The notes beneath the pieces were generated by a model that worked only from the letters and a program-made list of their open reading frames with translations, was not told the origin of the DNA and did no database searches. DNA of 64,000 nt from Cycas panzhihuaensis (taxonomy: Eukaryota; Cycadophyta), in assembly GCA_023213395.1 (NCBI GenBank), contig CM041465.1, forward strand, positions 115,079,741-115,143,740. The letters run 5' to 3'. Shown here one piece after another: positions 9,914 to 22,381 of the stretch; positions within the stretch are counted from its first letter, which is position 1, and every line of letters starts with the position of its first letter. The translations under genes were made by a program, and so were the position numbers.

Positions 9914-11436
9914 TTAAGAGTTGATTTGACAAGCTAAAAACTAAAGGATACTAATGTGATGTGACCATGATAAGGGTATATTAAAAGTTGATATTGAGAG
10001 CTTCATATGAAGTTAAAGAGGGGATTCCTTCAAGCTATCAATAATATTTATTTTATGAGTTTATTTATGGATATTTATTACACATATAACTAGCATATTT
10101 ATGAAACATAAAGTTTTTAAGCTCATCCATAAGATGATCATCTAATTAGGACTAATCACCCTATAAGAGCATGGTATAAAGTTGGTACTCTATTAACTGA
10201 GTGTAGAATAGGCCGTAGGTTAACCTATACCATGGTTGATATGCACTAGTTGATGAAGGAGAAATTATGTTGGATAAAATCTCATTTGAAAGGTATTTTG
10301 GAAACAAAGTTTCATGATGATTTTGGGGCATTTAGAAGTGAGAAGATATGTAACCCAATTTAAAGGGTATTTTGTGGCAATTTACACCAATAACAAGGGA
10401 TTCAACACTGTAAGGCATGATTTATTAATAATAAAGGTTTTGATGGGTGAATAATGGTTATTTATTAACATTGGATATTATTATTCTTTATGACTAAGTT
10501 TTTTTGGTAGTTGTAGAGGCATGTATATAAGGGTTTAAAAATTTCAAGCAATAAATTATAAGTAGGTTCATATGAAGAGCTATATATTAATAAGGTATGT
10601 GGTAGACCAAATGAAAAAGGCATTCATTAGTATTATCACTTATTAAAACTTAGGCAAATAAGTTAGGATTTGAAAATGAGGGTTTGATAGTTTTAAATTA
10701 CAAAGTTCAAATCAATCTGATAATGATTTATCATTTATTTAAGCCATTATTTAATGAAGGAGTTATAGCAATGAGTGCTCTTAATTGAAGAAGTATAGAT
10801 CTCTATATACCTTTCTTGTGAATATTGCAGGTCTATTTAGAGATAATAGAGGAATGTTTCTAGTTATCAATTAAAGATTCAATTAGATTCTACAATAGAG
10901 TAGGGCTTATTGATTTATAAAGATAGTCACCATTTAAATCGTAGACAAATAAGCACAAGATCTAGGAAATAAAAAAATAAAAGTAGCACACCACCAAATT
11001 TGATTCTATTTACAAAGAAGTGAATACTGAAGAATGAGGTTGAATATATCAATCCTCCCTATAGTTGTGGTAATCATTTCTATAGATAAAATAGAGGATT
11101 GATAAATGGATTTATATTCATATTTAATGAAGGCCTCATAAGAATGAATAGTTCAAAAAGTAAGGAAGAAAAGAGATCAAATGGAATGTGGAAGCTTGTC
11201 CTTAAACCATGAAGCCACTATGAAGCAACTCCAACACATGCACACACTCAAGTATTTACCACAAAATGTAGAGATAACCTATACACAATATTTTGCCAAA
11301 GATAGTAAGAAATAACTCACTCATAGATCACATCATTGTTTGGAGAATTATTACATAGGAAAACATAAAGAAATTAGTTATTAATCACTCTCTAATCACC
11401 ATATACATAAACATGATGTCAAACCCTAATGATATC

Positions 11437-11505
<69 letters not shown>

Positions 11506-11770
11506 TTTAATAAATTTAATCCAATTTGATATTTTTTCGAGGTCTAACTAACATCGATAAGTCTTAGCAAATGGTCATATACTATTAGTCATACAACTAA
11601 AAGTAGAAACATAAAGGTGCTAATGGTATTTTGACCTATTTTTTATTTTTAAAAATAATATATGGATATATTTTTAGGTATAACTTTTGCATGTGAAGTC
11701 AAAATTTTAATTTGTTATTTATATTAGAAAGAGGATTTAATAACAAATGTAATGAATGGTTGCAATACAT
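9914..11770. other. Element A internal sequence, middle part
   Basis: AT-rich sequence with no protein similarity that I can see. A long TA microsatellite lies near its end. Confidence 0.5.
11439..11503 (+). repeat. (TA)n microsatellite
   Basis: About 32 uninterrupted TA units. Confidence 0.95.
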
Positions 11771-11775
11771 GATTT

Positions 11776-12088
11776 TGTTGGGATAATGCCCATTGTTAAG
11801 ATGCATATAGCTATCCTCAGGCCCCAAAATAGCACCTTATGCCACCAAATACCATCATGCAACCTTCGTAGCTAACTAAGGTAAGTATATTGTCTTATTT
11901 TATTTATATTTTATTATTTGGACTAATGTCAGGTTGAGGCAGTCCATCGTCTCCCCAAAACTATAAATTGAAGGGGAATACCTCCCTAGTATTTTTTAAC
12001 ACTACCAAATATTCTATGAAATATTTTACACTCTCAAGCTATGGATATGTGTCTTTCTGATCAAACAACTCTACTCCTCAATCCAACA
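11776..12088 (+). repeat. Element D 5' LTR
   Basis: It begins TGTTGGGATAATG and ends AATCCAACA. A CTATAAATTGAAGGGG segment near 11960 looks like the TATA region and is conserved in the 3' copy. Confidence 0.92.
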
Positions 12089-12090
12089 TT

Positions 12091-12107
12091 TGGTATCAGA
12101 TTGTACC
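12091..12107 (+). promoter_or_regulatory. Element D primer binding site
   Basis: TGGTATCAGATTGTACC, two bases after the LTR end, matches the initiator tRNA-Met type primer site in its first ten bases. Confidence 0.85.
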
Positions 12108-14562
12108 AGGTTTATTATATTGCTAATATTTCATTAATTTGATATAGTTCTTGCATTAAAATTTTAATATACTCTCATTTATCATTGGTTTAATTGCATA
12201 TATGCTATATATTGAGCTTATTTTTGGTTTTACGAGTTGTTCCTCACTGTGTCCAGCCCTCCGGCATCCCTACGCCCCTCTATGTAGCCTCCTAACGTTA
12301 CTATGTCTCATTTTTATGTGTTCATTCCATTCATTTATTTATTTTCTTTAATATTAAAGTTTATTATAAAGTTCACCTTTCAAATATTTTATATTTTACT
12401 GTTACTTATGTTGTGTGACTTGTGTGTATGTATACACAGCTTATGTGATTCATTTGGACCATTAACTCACAATCTTTTGCAATGAATTCAATCATATACA
12501 TGCTATCAATGATTTGGAGAAAAATAGACTAGTATTTCAGAGATTTCATCCATTTTTTAATTGATTTATTAATTCAATTTTTAGGTCGATAGGGTAACCT
12601 TAGCTTCAACAGAGTCCATCTTTCAAATGGACGAGTAAAACCCCTACAAGTAATTGCTCGTTTTGATCATAGCTGAGTTATCTTCTCAATAGAAGAAATT
12701 GTTTAAGATTTTGTGTCTTCTTTGTGGAGAAATCTTCCTCAGAGTGACCATCATCTCTCAGGTCTATGAAAACCCCATAGTTGTTCCTTCTTTTTTCTCT
12801 TTGACTTTAATATTTCTTCAAAAAATAAATAGATATACCTATTCTACTTAGAGCTGCACCCTCTCTAAGATAATTTTGAGCATAAATGATAGTGATTTGA
12901 GTGCCCTCTTTACGTATAATCTATCACCTCTATGTGTCTACTATTTTTCTTTATTTTTCCTCATTATTTATTCATAAAATTTATATATTTTATAGTTGTT
13001 TATAATGTTAATCTCTTGCATGGCCTTCTGTTAAGATTTTGATTGAATTTAATCGATCTAGTCATTATTCTTCATCTTTGTCACGTACCATTAATGCCTG
13101 AGCTAATTTCTTTAATATATTTTATATTTTATAAAGTTTGAGTTGTATTAAATCAATTTGGAATCTCTTTTGATGTTTGGGTAGGTCATTTTTGGTTTAG
13201 CCCTCTTAAACTTAAGCCCCAGGTCCTATCGTACCTCATATGACCTTACGATTAGACAAACCTCAATTATTTTTAATCCTTTTTTGGTTTTAAGGGCTAT
13301 TAATCAATTATATAAAATTTGGAGTCCTATCCCTCTTTGGTCCTCTAATAGGTAGTCTCACCACTCTCCATGTAACCTAGGCCCTATCAGTAAAAGGGCT
13401 TAACTTCCCTGATTCCCATTTTGATGCTATAAGGAGGACCCTAGATAGTTTCTTTAATAACTTGAATTATATAGCTTCAATTTTCAAACCGTCAGAACTG
13501 TCAGAAAGATTTTTTAATGCTCTACATATTAGAGTAGGTTTTGTCACATTATAATATTATTTTGTAGGTCCTTAAAGCTATTAAAATTAAGTCTTAGATG
13601 TAATCCTAGTTAGATAATTTTTTTCGCATTTTGAGCTAAGTTCCAACTAAATATACTCATTTATTATTTGGATGCTAATCAATTATTAACAATATTTGTT
13701 TGGTTTTATAAGCTTAAAAGTTATTTTTTTAGCTCTTTAGCTTTATTTTTGGCTTCTTAAAGATCAGAAGCCCTATTTGGTTTAAAGCAACAAACCGGTA
13801 CTCATTAGTATCATTCACTTTTATTAACATATAAATCTAAATCCAAGAGATTTCCTTAAGCATTTTTTTGTTATTTAAGGTCTTTTTCCTTCTTGAATAC
13901 TTCAAAATTGCACTTAGCTTGCATGTGAATTTACAGAAGAGTATTCTTTCATTCTATTTACATCATTTTAGGAAATATTTACTAGTAATTTTATATATCT
14001 TAAGCTTATTGATTCACTAGTCAAAGGAACATTTTGTTTACCTTAAATCCATTATATTTTTGAAGCTTGATAAGTGCATTATAAGTTATTTTTTGGTTTT
14101 TTTAAGCTTTTAAGACTCATTTCATTTTAGCATCTCATTATATTTTTTACATACATACATAATAGTTCTTCATTTTAAATCCTCTTATATTCATCATTAC
14201 TTGAAAAGATTACAAGTTGAACATTGATCTTCATTTTTTCAAAAGGATTGCTTGTCTTGTACTCTCTAAGAATTATTCAGCTATATTGCTTAAAAGACAT
14301 TTGGATATTAGAAGCTCCTTTCTTTTGGCTCATATTCTTAGCTCCTTATTGATTAATTAAATCCTTCAAGAAAAGGTGCATATAGTTTCCTTTCAAACAA
14401 AGTTGTTTACATTTTTTTTAAAGAGCATCTTCAAGTTAAAAGATAATAGTTTACATATTTACATTCATATTGTTTTATTAAGAAGAAATATTTTATTCTT
14501 TTACTTTATTTTTCCATAGTGAAATTAATTCAAGAGTATTATTTATCACTTTTATTTAAAAG
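12108..14562. other. Element D leader, first part
   Basis: AT-rich, with CT-rich stretches around 12230-12790 and 13320-13460. I see no gag or pol similarity and no ORF worth calling. Whether all of it is leader or it includes another decayed insertion cannot be told. Confidence 0.45.
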
Positions 14563-14694
14563 ATATTAGTCTTTTTTTTTTTTTGATAAGGTAAAATAAT
14601 ATTGAAGGGGTTTTAACTAGGTCCCCAAACCTCGTACATCAAAGTCCATCTATACATGACAGGTGACCATGACAAGCCCATGGCCTAGCCCAAA

Positions 14695-15246
14695 TTAAGA
14701 GAGAATCCTCTCAGTCTCTCCCCTATATGCATCAATCCTCACTAGTCTCAGTAACTCTTCCGGGAAGTCCATCTTCCAAACCATAGTTCTCTTATTTGCC
14801 ACAGCCCAATTTGCCAGCCAATCAGCTGCCGAGTTCCCTTCTCTATAGGTATGTTTAATCTGTACTCCAACTTTTGACTTCAATACCTCTTTTACATCTC
14901 TCACAATATCTATGTTGATCCAACCAGGTTCTGTTTCCCCCCTTAAGCAGCTTATCACGTACATGGAGTCGCCTTCAACGACCACCTTCAGGGCTCCCTC
15001 CTCGTCCAACAAAACAACCGCCCTTTGCATAGCCCTCACCTCTACTCTCTGGTTTGTTTGGATGCCCAGATATTCCGCAAAATCCCATCTCAGATTCCCC
15101 ATGTGATCCCTACAGAGACCTCCCCCTCCTGCCTCTCCAGGGTTACCTTTGGCAGCACCATCAAAATTAATTTTTTCCCAAGTTATATCTGGGGGGGTCC
15201 AAATGATAGCTGGCCTCCTTAATCTGCCCAGCTTCAGGACACCCAC
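14695..15246 (-). pseudogene. LINE ORF2 C-terminal RNase H domain (RVT_3 type), intact domain
   Basis: An open 183-codon stretch codes for a plant-type RNase H fused to LINE ORF2. The motifs are INFDGAAKGNPGEAGGGG (first Asp), VEVRAMQRAVVLL (Glu), VVVEGDSMYVISCL (Asp) and TYREGNSAADWLANWA (last Asp), so all four catalytic acidic residues remain. It would degrade RNA in RNA-DNA hybrids. The Met at its start is internal: the ORF2 frame continues upstream through a TAG at about 15250. The frame ends with a TAA at about 14692 and a 3' UTR of about 100 bp. Confidence 0.9.
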
Positions 15247-15861
15247 TCCCTAGTCCTCTAGTATACCTTCTTCCCCCTTAGGCACCTTGTCATCCTTTGG
15301 CAGAATCAGCATTTCAGATATACCCTTCCTGATCACTGCCACCAATATCTCTTTGTCTGTCTCCTTTCCTTCAAAGATTCTCCTGTTTCGTTCTTTCCAG
15401 ATATTCCATGAACCAACTGGGAAGATCATCTTCTAGATATTAGATAATGTCTTACTCTTGAATGGAGAATTCCAGGCAATCCACTGATCTCTTAGGCCTT
15501 TAGAGGAGACCCATGCTAAACCCAGCCTATTCCAGATATCACTCCAGATACCGTAGGCGTAGGGACAATGAATACAGAGGTGATCCAAAGTCTCTGCTTC
15601 CTTCTTACAGAGAACACACCTATTCGCCAACTGGATACCTCTCTTCATGAGATTATCCATCATGAGGATTTTGTTTTGCAGGCATAGCCACCAAAAAGAG
15701 GCTATCTTCGGAAGGATCCCCAACTTCCACACCTTGGCCAACATATCATTCCTATCCCAGCCTTCCCTACTGGCCAACATATTATACCCATCTTTAACCG
15801 TGTAAGATCCCTTTGACGACAAGGGCCAAACCAGAGAATCAGGGCATGAATGCTTTGGAAT
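15247..15861 (-). pseudogene. LINE ORF2 fragment with zinc-binding domain (zf-RVT)
   Basis: Reading on the minus strand from the truncation point, the protein starts IPKHSCPDSLVWPLSSKGSY. It continues through VWKLGILPKIASFWWLCL, and the metal-binding cluster CVLCKKEAETLDHLCIHCPY follows, with the C-x2-C, His and Cys pattern of zf-RVT. Then come WNIWKERNRRIFEGKE and a linker to RNase H. A TAG at about 15433 and another at about 15250 each stand in place of Trp. Reverse transcriptase itself is missing because of 5' truncation. Confidence 0.88.
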
Positions 15862-15872
15862 ATATTAGTCTT

Positions 15873-16542
15873 GCTTATTAAAGTTTCTTTCATTTCTTGT
15901 TTTAAAAGGAATTCTTTGTTATCTAAGTAAGACCACATGTAATACTTAAATTTTCTTACATTAGAAAAGGTAATCAGTCAAACCAACCACCCTATTTTTA
16001 GCCTTGCAAGGGGAATAATTAGGACCCCTAAGGTTACTGCCACACACATGCCTTTAGCCTAGTCATATTAGATAAGGAATGTCACTAGATATTAGGTGTA
16101 TTAGGTGGTAGGATAAGGTGAAGAACTTGTTTATTTCTAGAGTTTGGAGACTAAGGATAGACTTGGAGAGGGTGAGTGCCTTGGTTGGTAAAGCCATTAC
16201 TGCTAGATCTGTCACTAGGCATACGATCAATGCAAGTGGACACACAAATCAAGGGGGTCTTAGCACCTTCTTAATAGCCTGTGTACTAAGGTATATTAAG
16301 CCAATAGCTCATATACCAATATGTTGGGTCCCTAGTTTACCACTTGTGGGCAGATACTATTAGATAGGATAGCAACCAAAGGTTTCCCTTAGAGACACTA
16401 AAACTTAGAGCTTAGAAACATTTTAGGGACTGTGATACTTATTAAACATTTAGGGACAACTATAAAACCTTATTTTGGTGCAATTATATTTTAAGGGCAT
16501 TCTTATCAAAAGGACATTTGTCAAAACCCTAGTTGAGAAATA
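15873..16542. other. Element D leader, second part
   Basis: Sequence between the LINE target site and gag. A short open frame (16118-16363) has mixed composition and no recognisable domain, so no gene is called. Confidence 0.4.
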
Positions 16543-17240
16543 ATGGCAACCAACATTAGTAATATAATCATCCCTAAGTTTGATGGTTTTAATTTTTTGA
16601 ATTAGAGTAGGAATATGAGACCCATCCTCATAACTAATGATATGTGGGATATTATGAGAACAGGATATACAAAATTAGGACAAAGTCTAATAAATGTTGA
16701 GAAACTAGCTTATGAGAAAATATCAAGAAGGATAATGAGGAATTTACATTGATATTTTGTGCACTACAAGATTATATATTTCCTAGAGTAAGTGAGTCAA
16801 CAAAATCTAAAGAAGCTTGGGACACTTTACAACTGATCTATGAAGGGGTTGTTTCATCCAAATTATAAACTCTAAGGAGTAAATTTAAAAATCTTAGGAT
16901 GATGCCCAATGAATCAGTAACTGAATTCATAACTAAGGTGCAAGATATTATTAATTAAATGAGATCTCTTGGGGACACATTGACTAAATAAAGATTGGTT
17001 GAATAAATCCTAAGATGTGTTATTACAATGAAAAGATTTAAAATGGTATCAACTAGTATTAGAGTATCAAAGGACTTCAGTACCTTAAAAGCAGAATGAC
17101 TAAGTGCCTTATTGATGGTAATTGAGGAATAACATAATACAAATAAATCATTTGAATATGCCTTTATAACCAAAACAAGGATACAATCAAATTTTAAAGT
17201 TAGTGCCTCTAAATCTAGGGACCAATCCCCAAAAGAGAGA
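16543..17240 (+). pseudogene. Element D gag, heavily decayed
   Basis: It starts with an ATG at about 16543. The beginning IIIPKFDGFNF is the copia gag pattern in which a proline-lysine-phenylalanine stretch precedes the conserved aromatic region; the Trp expected just after is TAG. Further pieces such as SLGTLYN-type segments and MPNESVTEFITKVQDI-like codons can be followed only by changing frame. At least eight stops lie within it. No intact zinc knuckle could be found. Confidence 0.65.
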
Positions 17241-17699
17241 AATAGAAACCTTAGATAAGAAATGCATCAGGAAAGACAACCAAAGTATCAAACTCTATAT
17301 CAGAGATGATAAGGAGCTAATTAAAGGAATGCTAGACACAATAGATACCAAAGTCAAGAAAGGACTCATGGGATAAACCAATGTTATCTTAATTATTAAG
17401 GGGACATGTAATCTTAAAGGATTAACCATAATTATCCCAATAACAGATAAAGGGATAATTAAACCCCATTTATGGAAAGAAGAAGACCATTCCATATTGA
17501 TAGGTTCTATCCTTGTAGTAAAAGTCTTAGCTTTGGAAGAAGGGATTCACTTCATTGTACATTTTACAATTGAATCAATCATACAAAAGATAAATATTTT
17601 GCCAAATATGGACCACTAACTAAAGGAAGTACTAATACAATTATGGAAGCAAGGGAGAACAACTGACTCTTTCTATCCAGTTTTATTGCTCATGAGGAA

Positions 17700-18080
17700 G
17701 AGGATGATAGTTAGTATATTGATTTAGGTTGTTCTACTCATATGACCTATAAACAATATATATTTCAAACTATAGATAGAACCAAAAGAGGGTTCATTAT
17801 GTTTGGTGATGACACCTCTCATAAGTCCATTGGAAGAGGTAATGTAGTTCTACAAACATAATAAGAAGAAACTTGATATCTTGATGATGTACTTTATGTC
17901 CTAGCCTTAAAGAAGAACCTTTTATTAGTAGGATAGATGATGATTCAGGATTACAAAGTCATATTTGATAATGGAGAATGCACTATTAAAGATAAAAAGA
18001 AGAATAAGGAAGTAGTTGCCAAGGGAAAAATGACTAAGGATAGACTTTTCAAGTTAGTCCTTACTCTTTTAGATACTTAT
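17700..18080 (+). pseudogene. Element D protease, decayed
   Basis: The active-site region reads YIDLGCSTHMTYKQY with the catalytic Asp at 17721. The Ser of DSG is Leu (TCA to TTA). LDDVLYVLALKKNLL is the expected downstream strand, and an open stretch of 96 codons (17937-18227) carries the protease end KDRLFKLVL and the start of the next domain. Inactive because of the Ser loss and many stops. Confidence 0.75.
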
Positions 18081-18089
18081 GCTTTGAGA

Positions 18090-18965
18090 ATAACAATCAA
18101 GCTTGATAGTGACATATGGCATATGAGATTTGGTTACTTAAATTATAGTAGTCTTGCACTAATGAAGAAGATAGATATGGTTGATGGGTTACCACACATT
18201 GAAGTGGATAAAAATATCTATAAATAGTACCTCCTTGGAAAACAACATAGAGAAAGTTTTCCAGACAATAACTATTGAGTAAATAGACCTCTCTAATTAG
18301 TCTATATAGATATTTGTGGCCCTATGGATGTTCCATAATTGGCAGGAGCTAGATATTTCATCACATTCATTGATGATTTTATAAGAAAAACTTGGATTTA
18401 TTTCTTAAAGTTCAAGTCTGATTCATTCTAACACTTTTTCGATTTCAAAACCTATGTGGAGAGACAAAGTGGACATAATATCCTCTTCCTAAGATCATAT
18501 AATGGGTGAGAGTTCATCTTAAACAAGTTCAAGACCTATTATGCATGTCATGGAATAAGGAGATAACTTACAAATCCATATACCCCCCAACAAAATGGTG
18601 TAGTTGAAAGGAAGAAACATACCATGGTCAAGATGGCTAGGTGTATGTTAAAGGATAAAAGATTAGGGTATGAATTTTAGGCTAAAGTAGTTCATACTAC
18701 CATTCATTTACTCAATAGGTGTACCACCAAATTACTTAGGTGGATGACTCCTAAAGAATCTTAGACTGGATACAAACCTATTATCTACCATCTAAGAGAT
18801 TTTGGATGCTTAGCTTATGCTCATGTTCCTAAACAAAGAAGGTCTAAGCTAGATGATGACATCACTAAATATATATTTATTGGGCATAATGATGCTTCTA
18901 AATCTTATAAGGTCTATGATCCTAAATCTCGAAAAGTCATGGCGAGTAGAGATGTCAAATTCTAA
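18090..18965 (+). pseudogene. Element D integrase, decayed
   Basis: The zinc domain begins IWHMRFGYLNYSSLALMKK. The core reads YIDICGPMDVP with the first Asp at 18309 retained. The second Asp site reads RSYNG followed by TGA where RSDNGGE is expected (Asp to Tyr), and the Glu remains in GVVERKKHTMVKMARCML. The C-terminal part includes DFGCLAYAHVPKQRRSKLDD and KVYDPKSRKVMASRDVKF. Catalytic function is lost by the Asp change as well as by nonsense codons. Confidence 0.85.
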
Positions 18966-19314
18966 GAAAATAATTACTATTGCATTGATTATGATTAAAA
19001 CAAAGAAAAAGATATCATGATGAATCTTGATTCTATTACTAGGTCTAAATATATACCACCTAGATAGGACTCAAGATAAACCATTGATATATCAAGTGGG
19101 AAGGGAACCTCTTCTCAACCTCCACTACAAAGATTACCTAAATAGGTTCAAAGGAACCATGATATGGATAACATCCTAGATAATGACTATAATTGAAGAT
19201 CTACTTGTGCCCATAGGGTAAATTTTATCCTTGTGAGTCAAGTTATGGAGACTCATGAGCCTTCTACGTTTGATGAGATAAATATATATGATACTTAGAG
19301 AAAAGTAATGGAGG
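18966..19314 (+). other. Element D integrase-RT linker, interrupted by element E
   Basis: Poorly conserved spacer of pol. It continues across the E insertion at 25271, where the RT begins YNSIVKNDTWELVDLSPNKK. Confidence 0.6.
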
Positions 19315-19319
19315 AAGAA
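19315..19319 (+). repeat. Target duplication of element E (left)
   Basis: AAGAA, repeated at 25266-25270 right after the other end of element E. Removing E and one copy rejoins the copia pol of D. Confidence 0.85.
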
Positions 19320-19737
19320 TGTAGGAAAAAATATGCAAGGAGAACATGGCAGAACATATATAAAAATCATATAGATCAATATTTCATTATAGCATCATAA
19401 CTTTAACATGAAAGTACTTTATATTCAATCCGTATTGTAGTGAAGAGAGTTACAAATTTCTTAATAAGAGCGGTGTCTAAAGATACTAGGGTTTCATACC
19501 TCTCAATATTTATAATTTGGGAGAGGAGGGAAACTCCTCAACCTATGAAATTTAAATTAACAATAAAATAATGCCAACTTAACTCAAATGAAACTAATTC
19601 AAATTAACTTAAATCAAATCAAAACTTACCTTAACTTACCTATATATGTTGAGTACCCACATGTGTAAAATGAGGTTGATGAGGTGTATAATTCTAGTTG
19701 GAAGGTGGGAGTGGAGTGATGACGATTAACTCTAACA
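19320..19737 (-). repeat. Element E 3' LTR
   Basis: Plus-strand ends TGTAGG and CTAACA, the direct repeat of 24856-25265. Confidence 0.93.
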
Positions 19738-19752
19738 TTCTCCACCTTAATG
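19738..19752 (-). promoter_or_regulatory. Element E polypurine tract
   Basis: On the minus strand TTAAGGTGGAGAA runs directly into the LTR start TGTTAG. Confidence 0.75.
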
Positions 19753-20093
19753 ATCATCACAAACACTTATATCTTCTTTTTGAACTTATGGAAATTATAT
19801 TTGAAAAAGACTTTAATAATCTATCTCTTAACTTGATATTTATTAACTCTTCTTATTCTTTGAGTAACATATATCCTTGTACCATGAAGTGGTACAAAAA
19901 ATCTATAAGTAAAGTGCAAAAAATCTAGTGTAAATAAAGCTTAATTCAAGCAGGTATATATAGTTGTAACTTTGACTTTAACTTCTAAAAATTTAACTCT
20001 GACTTTCATATCATTAGGTCTCTTTTCTATCATATCATGAGATTCATTCTCCCTCTCAAATAGAGGATCATATACTTGTGTAGCAAGTTGGTC

Positions 20094-20453
20094 CTACATT
20101 TGATCTGAATCTTCATGGGTATTGTTATTATGATTCACTTGTTCTATCACTTGTCTCATATGCTCATCAAAAATATCATCAAATACATGGAGGGTATCTC
20201 CCCCATAAGTGGAAATCAAAACATCCCAAACAGATTTAGAAGTAGTTAATTCATAAACCTTTGAAAAAACATCATCATTTATAATGCAAAATAATAATCC
20301 TAACACTTCATTATCTTTTCTAAAATTTTCTTTAATGCTAAGATCATATTCATGTTGTAGATACTTTAGAAGATCATGTTTAATAAAATAATCTTGCATA
20401 GTCCTATACCATTATGAAAAATTATGCCCATTGAATATAGGAAATTGTGTCAT
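20094..20453 (-). pseudogene. Element E gag N-terminus relic (copia type)
   Basis: The minus-strand frame from 20453 reads MTQFPIFNGHNFS, a stop in place of the conserved Trp region, then WYRTMQDYFIKHDLLKYLQ and SKSVWDVLISTYGG, the classical copia capsid start. After about 85 residues the similarity stops, and the sequence turns into an acidic stretch HVFDDIFDEHMRQVIEQ that looks like the linker between integrase and RT. The gag start and a late pol linker thus appear directly joined, as after one large internal deletion. Odd point: the relic lies next to the 3' LTR, not behind the primer site. Confidence 0.75.
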
Positions 20454-21959
20454 TTTATTAAGAAACTTTAGTACATAAAAGTATGCTTTTATAAAATCAA
20501 ATAAAGTTAATAAACTAATGAATATATATGATTTCAAATAAACTTTTTAAAGTAGATGTAATACCCTTTAGAAAGTTAATCAACTAGGCATAGTAAGAAA
20601 ATGATGGATATATAAGCAAATTTGCATGTAATAAAGATCCTTTTAGCAATACAAATCTAAAATATAACTTTGATGATAAAAGGAATAATGCTTAATCTTT
20701 TTATTTTCTTTAAATGAATAAATGTAAACTTTTAATGCAATAAATTTTTAGCCTTGATGATAATATATAATGCTGAAAAAAATTGAAATATATGTATATT
20801 TTACTTTGAAAGATAAGGAGAATGAAGAAACTTTTTTAAAAGAAGGGTTAGAGGATAACCTCAAGTTTGGATGCTTCAAAATATACTAAATAATGTTAGA
20901 AGAATATGAAACTTCATCAGTATGAAGATTAATAAAATATGAATCTAATGGAATTGATCATTTTGAAAATGGGTTCCTATAAGTTAATATTTAAATGATT
21001 CAAAGGTACATACCTTCTTTTAAGGCCTAACAGAAGCAGGGAGCTCAAAAAACTTATAAAAATATCAATAAAACTTTATAGAATACCGTAAAAAGATCAA
21101 ATATATCTTAGAGTGTTGCTTAATATATTTTCAATTAAATTTTTTTGAGAAATATATATATATATATAAAATGTGTAAAAATGGCAGATTTGAGGCAATT
21201 AAGTATGTCTAATTTATGCTTTTAAAAATTAGTAAAAATATGTTAAAACATATAAAAAACTATGTCAGATCGAAGAGGAATGAGTCAACTTCCCAACAAA
21301 ACTAACATGACTGAATTCTGATACAAAATAGAGAAGTTATAGCAGATATAACAACAAGTACCTTTATGGTAAAATGTTAAGAAAAAGGCTCAAAACCAAT
21401 AAAGTGCCACATTTGGCGATTAAAATAATGATAAAAATGAATTTTAAAAATTAAAATAAAATATGGGTAATGAAGCTTATTGAATGTAGATCACCATAGA
21501 ATAAATATGGGTAGAAAATAGTTTCCTGGTAATAAAATATAGTTTGTTCAAAAAGTGATTTTGTCAAAAGTTTAAAAAAGGCTCAGAAAAGGACTGATTA
21601 ACTTTAAATCGATTGAAACAGGGTCAAATTAGCACCAAATTGGTCATATGACCAATCAAAATTGAGAAAATTTTAGACACAATGAAACTAGTTTCGTCAG
21701 AAACCAATAAGCAAGTGAGGAGTTATGGCAAAAATTTGCCAGTAACCCTATATAAAATGAATTTTTTTGTTAAATTAAAAAGAAAAAAATGTTATAAAAA
21801 TTGTTGGCCCCTTTTAGCAATAAAATTAGGTCATGTGGAGGGAATATGACCAAGGGAAAAATCTTAAGGGAGCTTGGACCTTTTTAAACCTGGATTCCAA
21901 AAATTTATATAATTTAATTTATTTTTTTAAAAACTTTATAAAAAGAAAATAAAAAATAG
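20454..21959. other. Element E interior, non-coding part
   Basis: AT-rich with no protein similarity. It ends where a more GC-rich segment (AGTGGCGCTGCTGCCACT hairpin at about 21,980) announces the captured sequences. Confidence 0.5.
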
Positions 21960-22135
21960 AAAATAAAAATTTGAATAAAGTGGCGCTGCTGCCACTATGT
22001 AGTCACCGCCATTATCACGTAGATATTGTGCACACTACACAATGGGATCAATGCCAAGATTTTTGAGATATGTCTATTTATATTTATTTTTATTATTTAT
22101 TTATTTATTCATTTATGTTTAAACATATATTAAAA

Positions 22136-22330
22136 AATGAAATTACAATAGCCAACGCAATAGATGCCAGCCTGCACGTTGTCACTTGGCTGACCTCTAA
22201 ACCTATGCACTTCTACGTGAATCCTTTAGGCAGAGGTGAGGTAGAAGAGAAATGCAGGCTTAACAACTACCTTATGTTCATTGTAGAGCATCCTTTTGAT
22301 GGTAAAAGTAAAAAAATCTCCAAGGTTTAA
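22136..22330 (+). pseudogene. Coding-like captured segment, gene not identified
   Basis: An open segment with natural amino-acid composition lies just upstream of and in the same frame as the MSH3 fragment, ending at a TAA (22328). It includes the stretches HVVTWLTSKPMHFYVNPLG and EKCRLNNYLMFIVEHPFDGK. I do not recognise the source protein. It may be an exon of another captured gene or a diverged part of the MSH3 fragment. Confidence 0.4.
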
Positions 22331-22381
22331 TCAACCCATGAAGAGAATTATGCTGGAAGGGCTAATTATAATACAATTATT

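Larger units (their letters stand above)
14574..15861 (-). mobile_element. LINE L: 5'-truncated plant L1-type retrotransposon
   Basis: A minus-strand insertion of about 1.29 kb has a 3' A-tail (plus-strand T run at 14574-14584) preceded by the usual plant LINE end ACCTTATC. An 11-bp target duplication ATATTAGTCTT lies at 14563-14573 and 15862-15872. Only the C-terminal part of ORF2 is present: a zinc-binding domain next to RT and an RNase H. Truncation at the 5' end is typical of target-primed reverse transcription. The sequence is visibly more GC-rich than its surroundings. Two in-frame TAG codons, both probably from TGG, are the only clear damage. Confidence 0.93.

Noticed and set aside
16118-16363. 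Open frame of 81 codons in the leader of element D
   Set aside because: Mixed composition but no recognisable domain and no similarity to gag; kept as unassigned leader.
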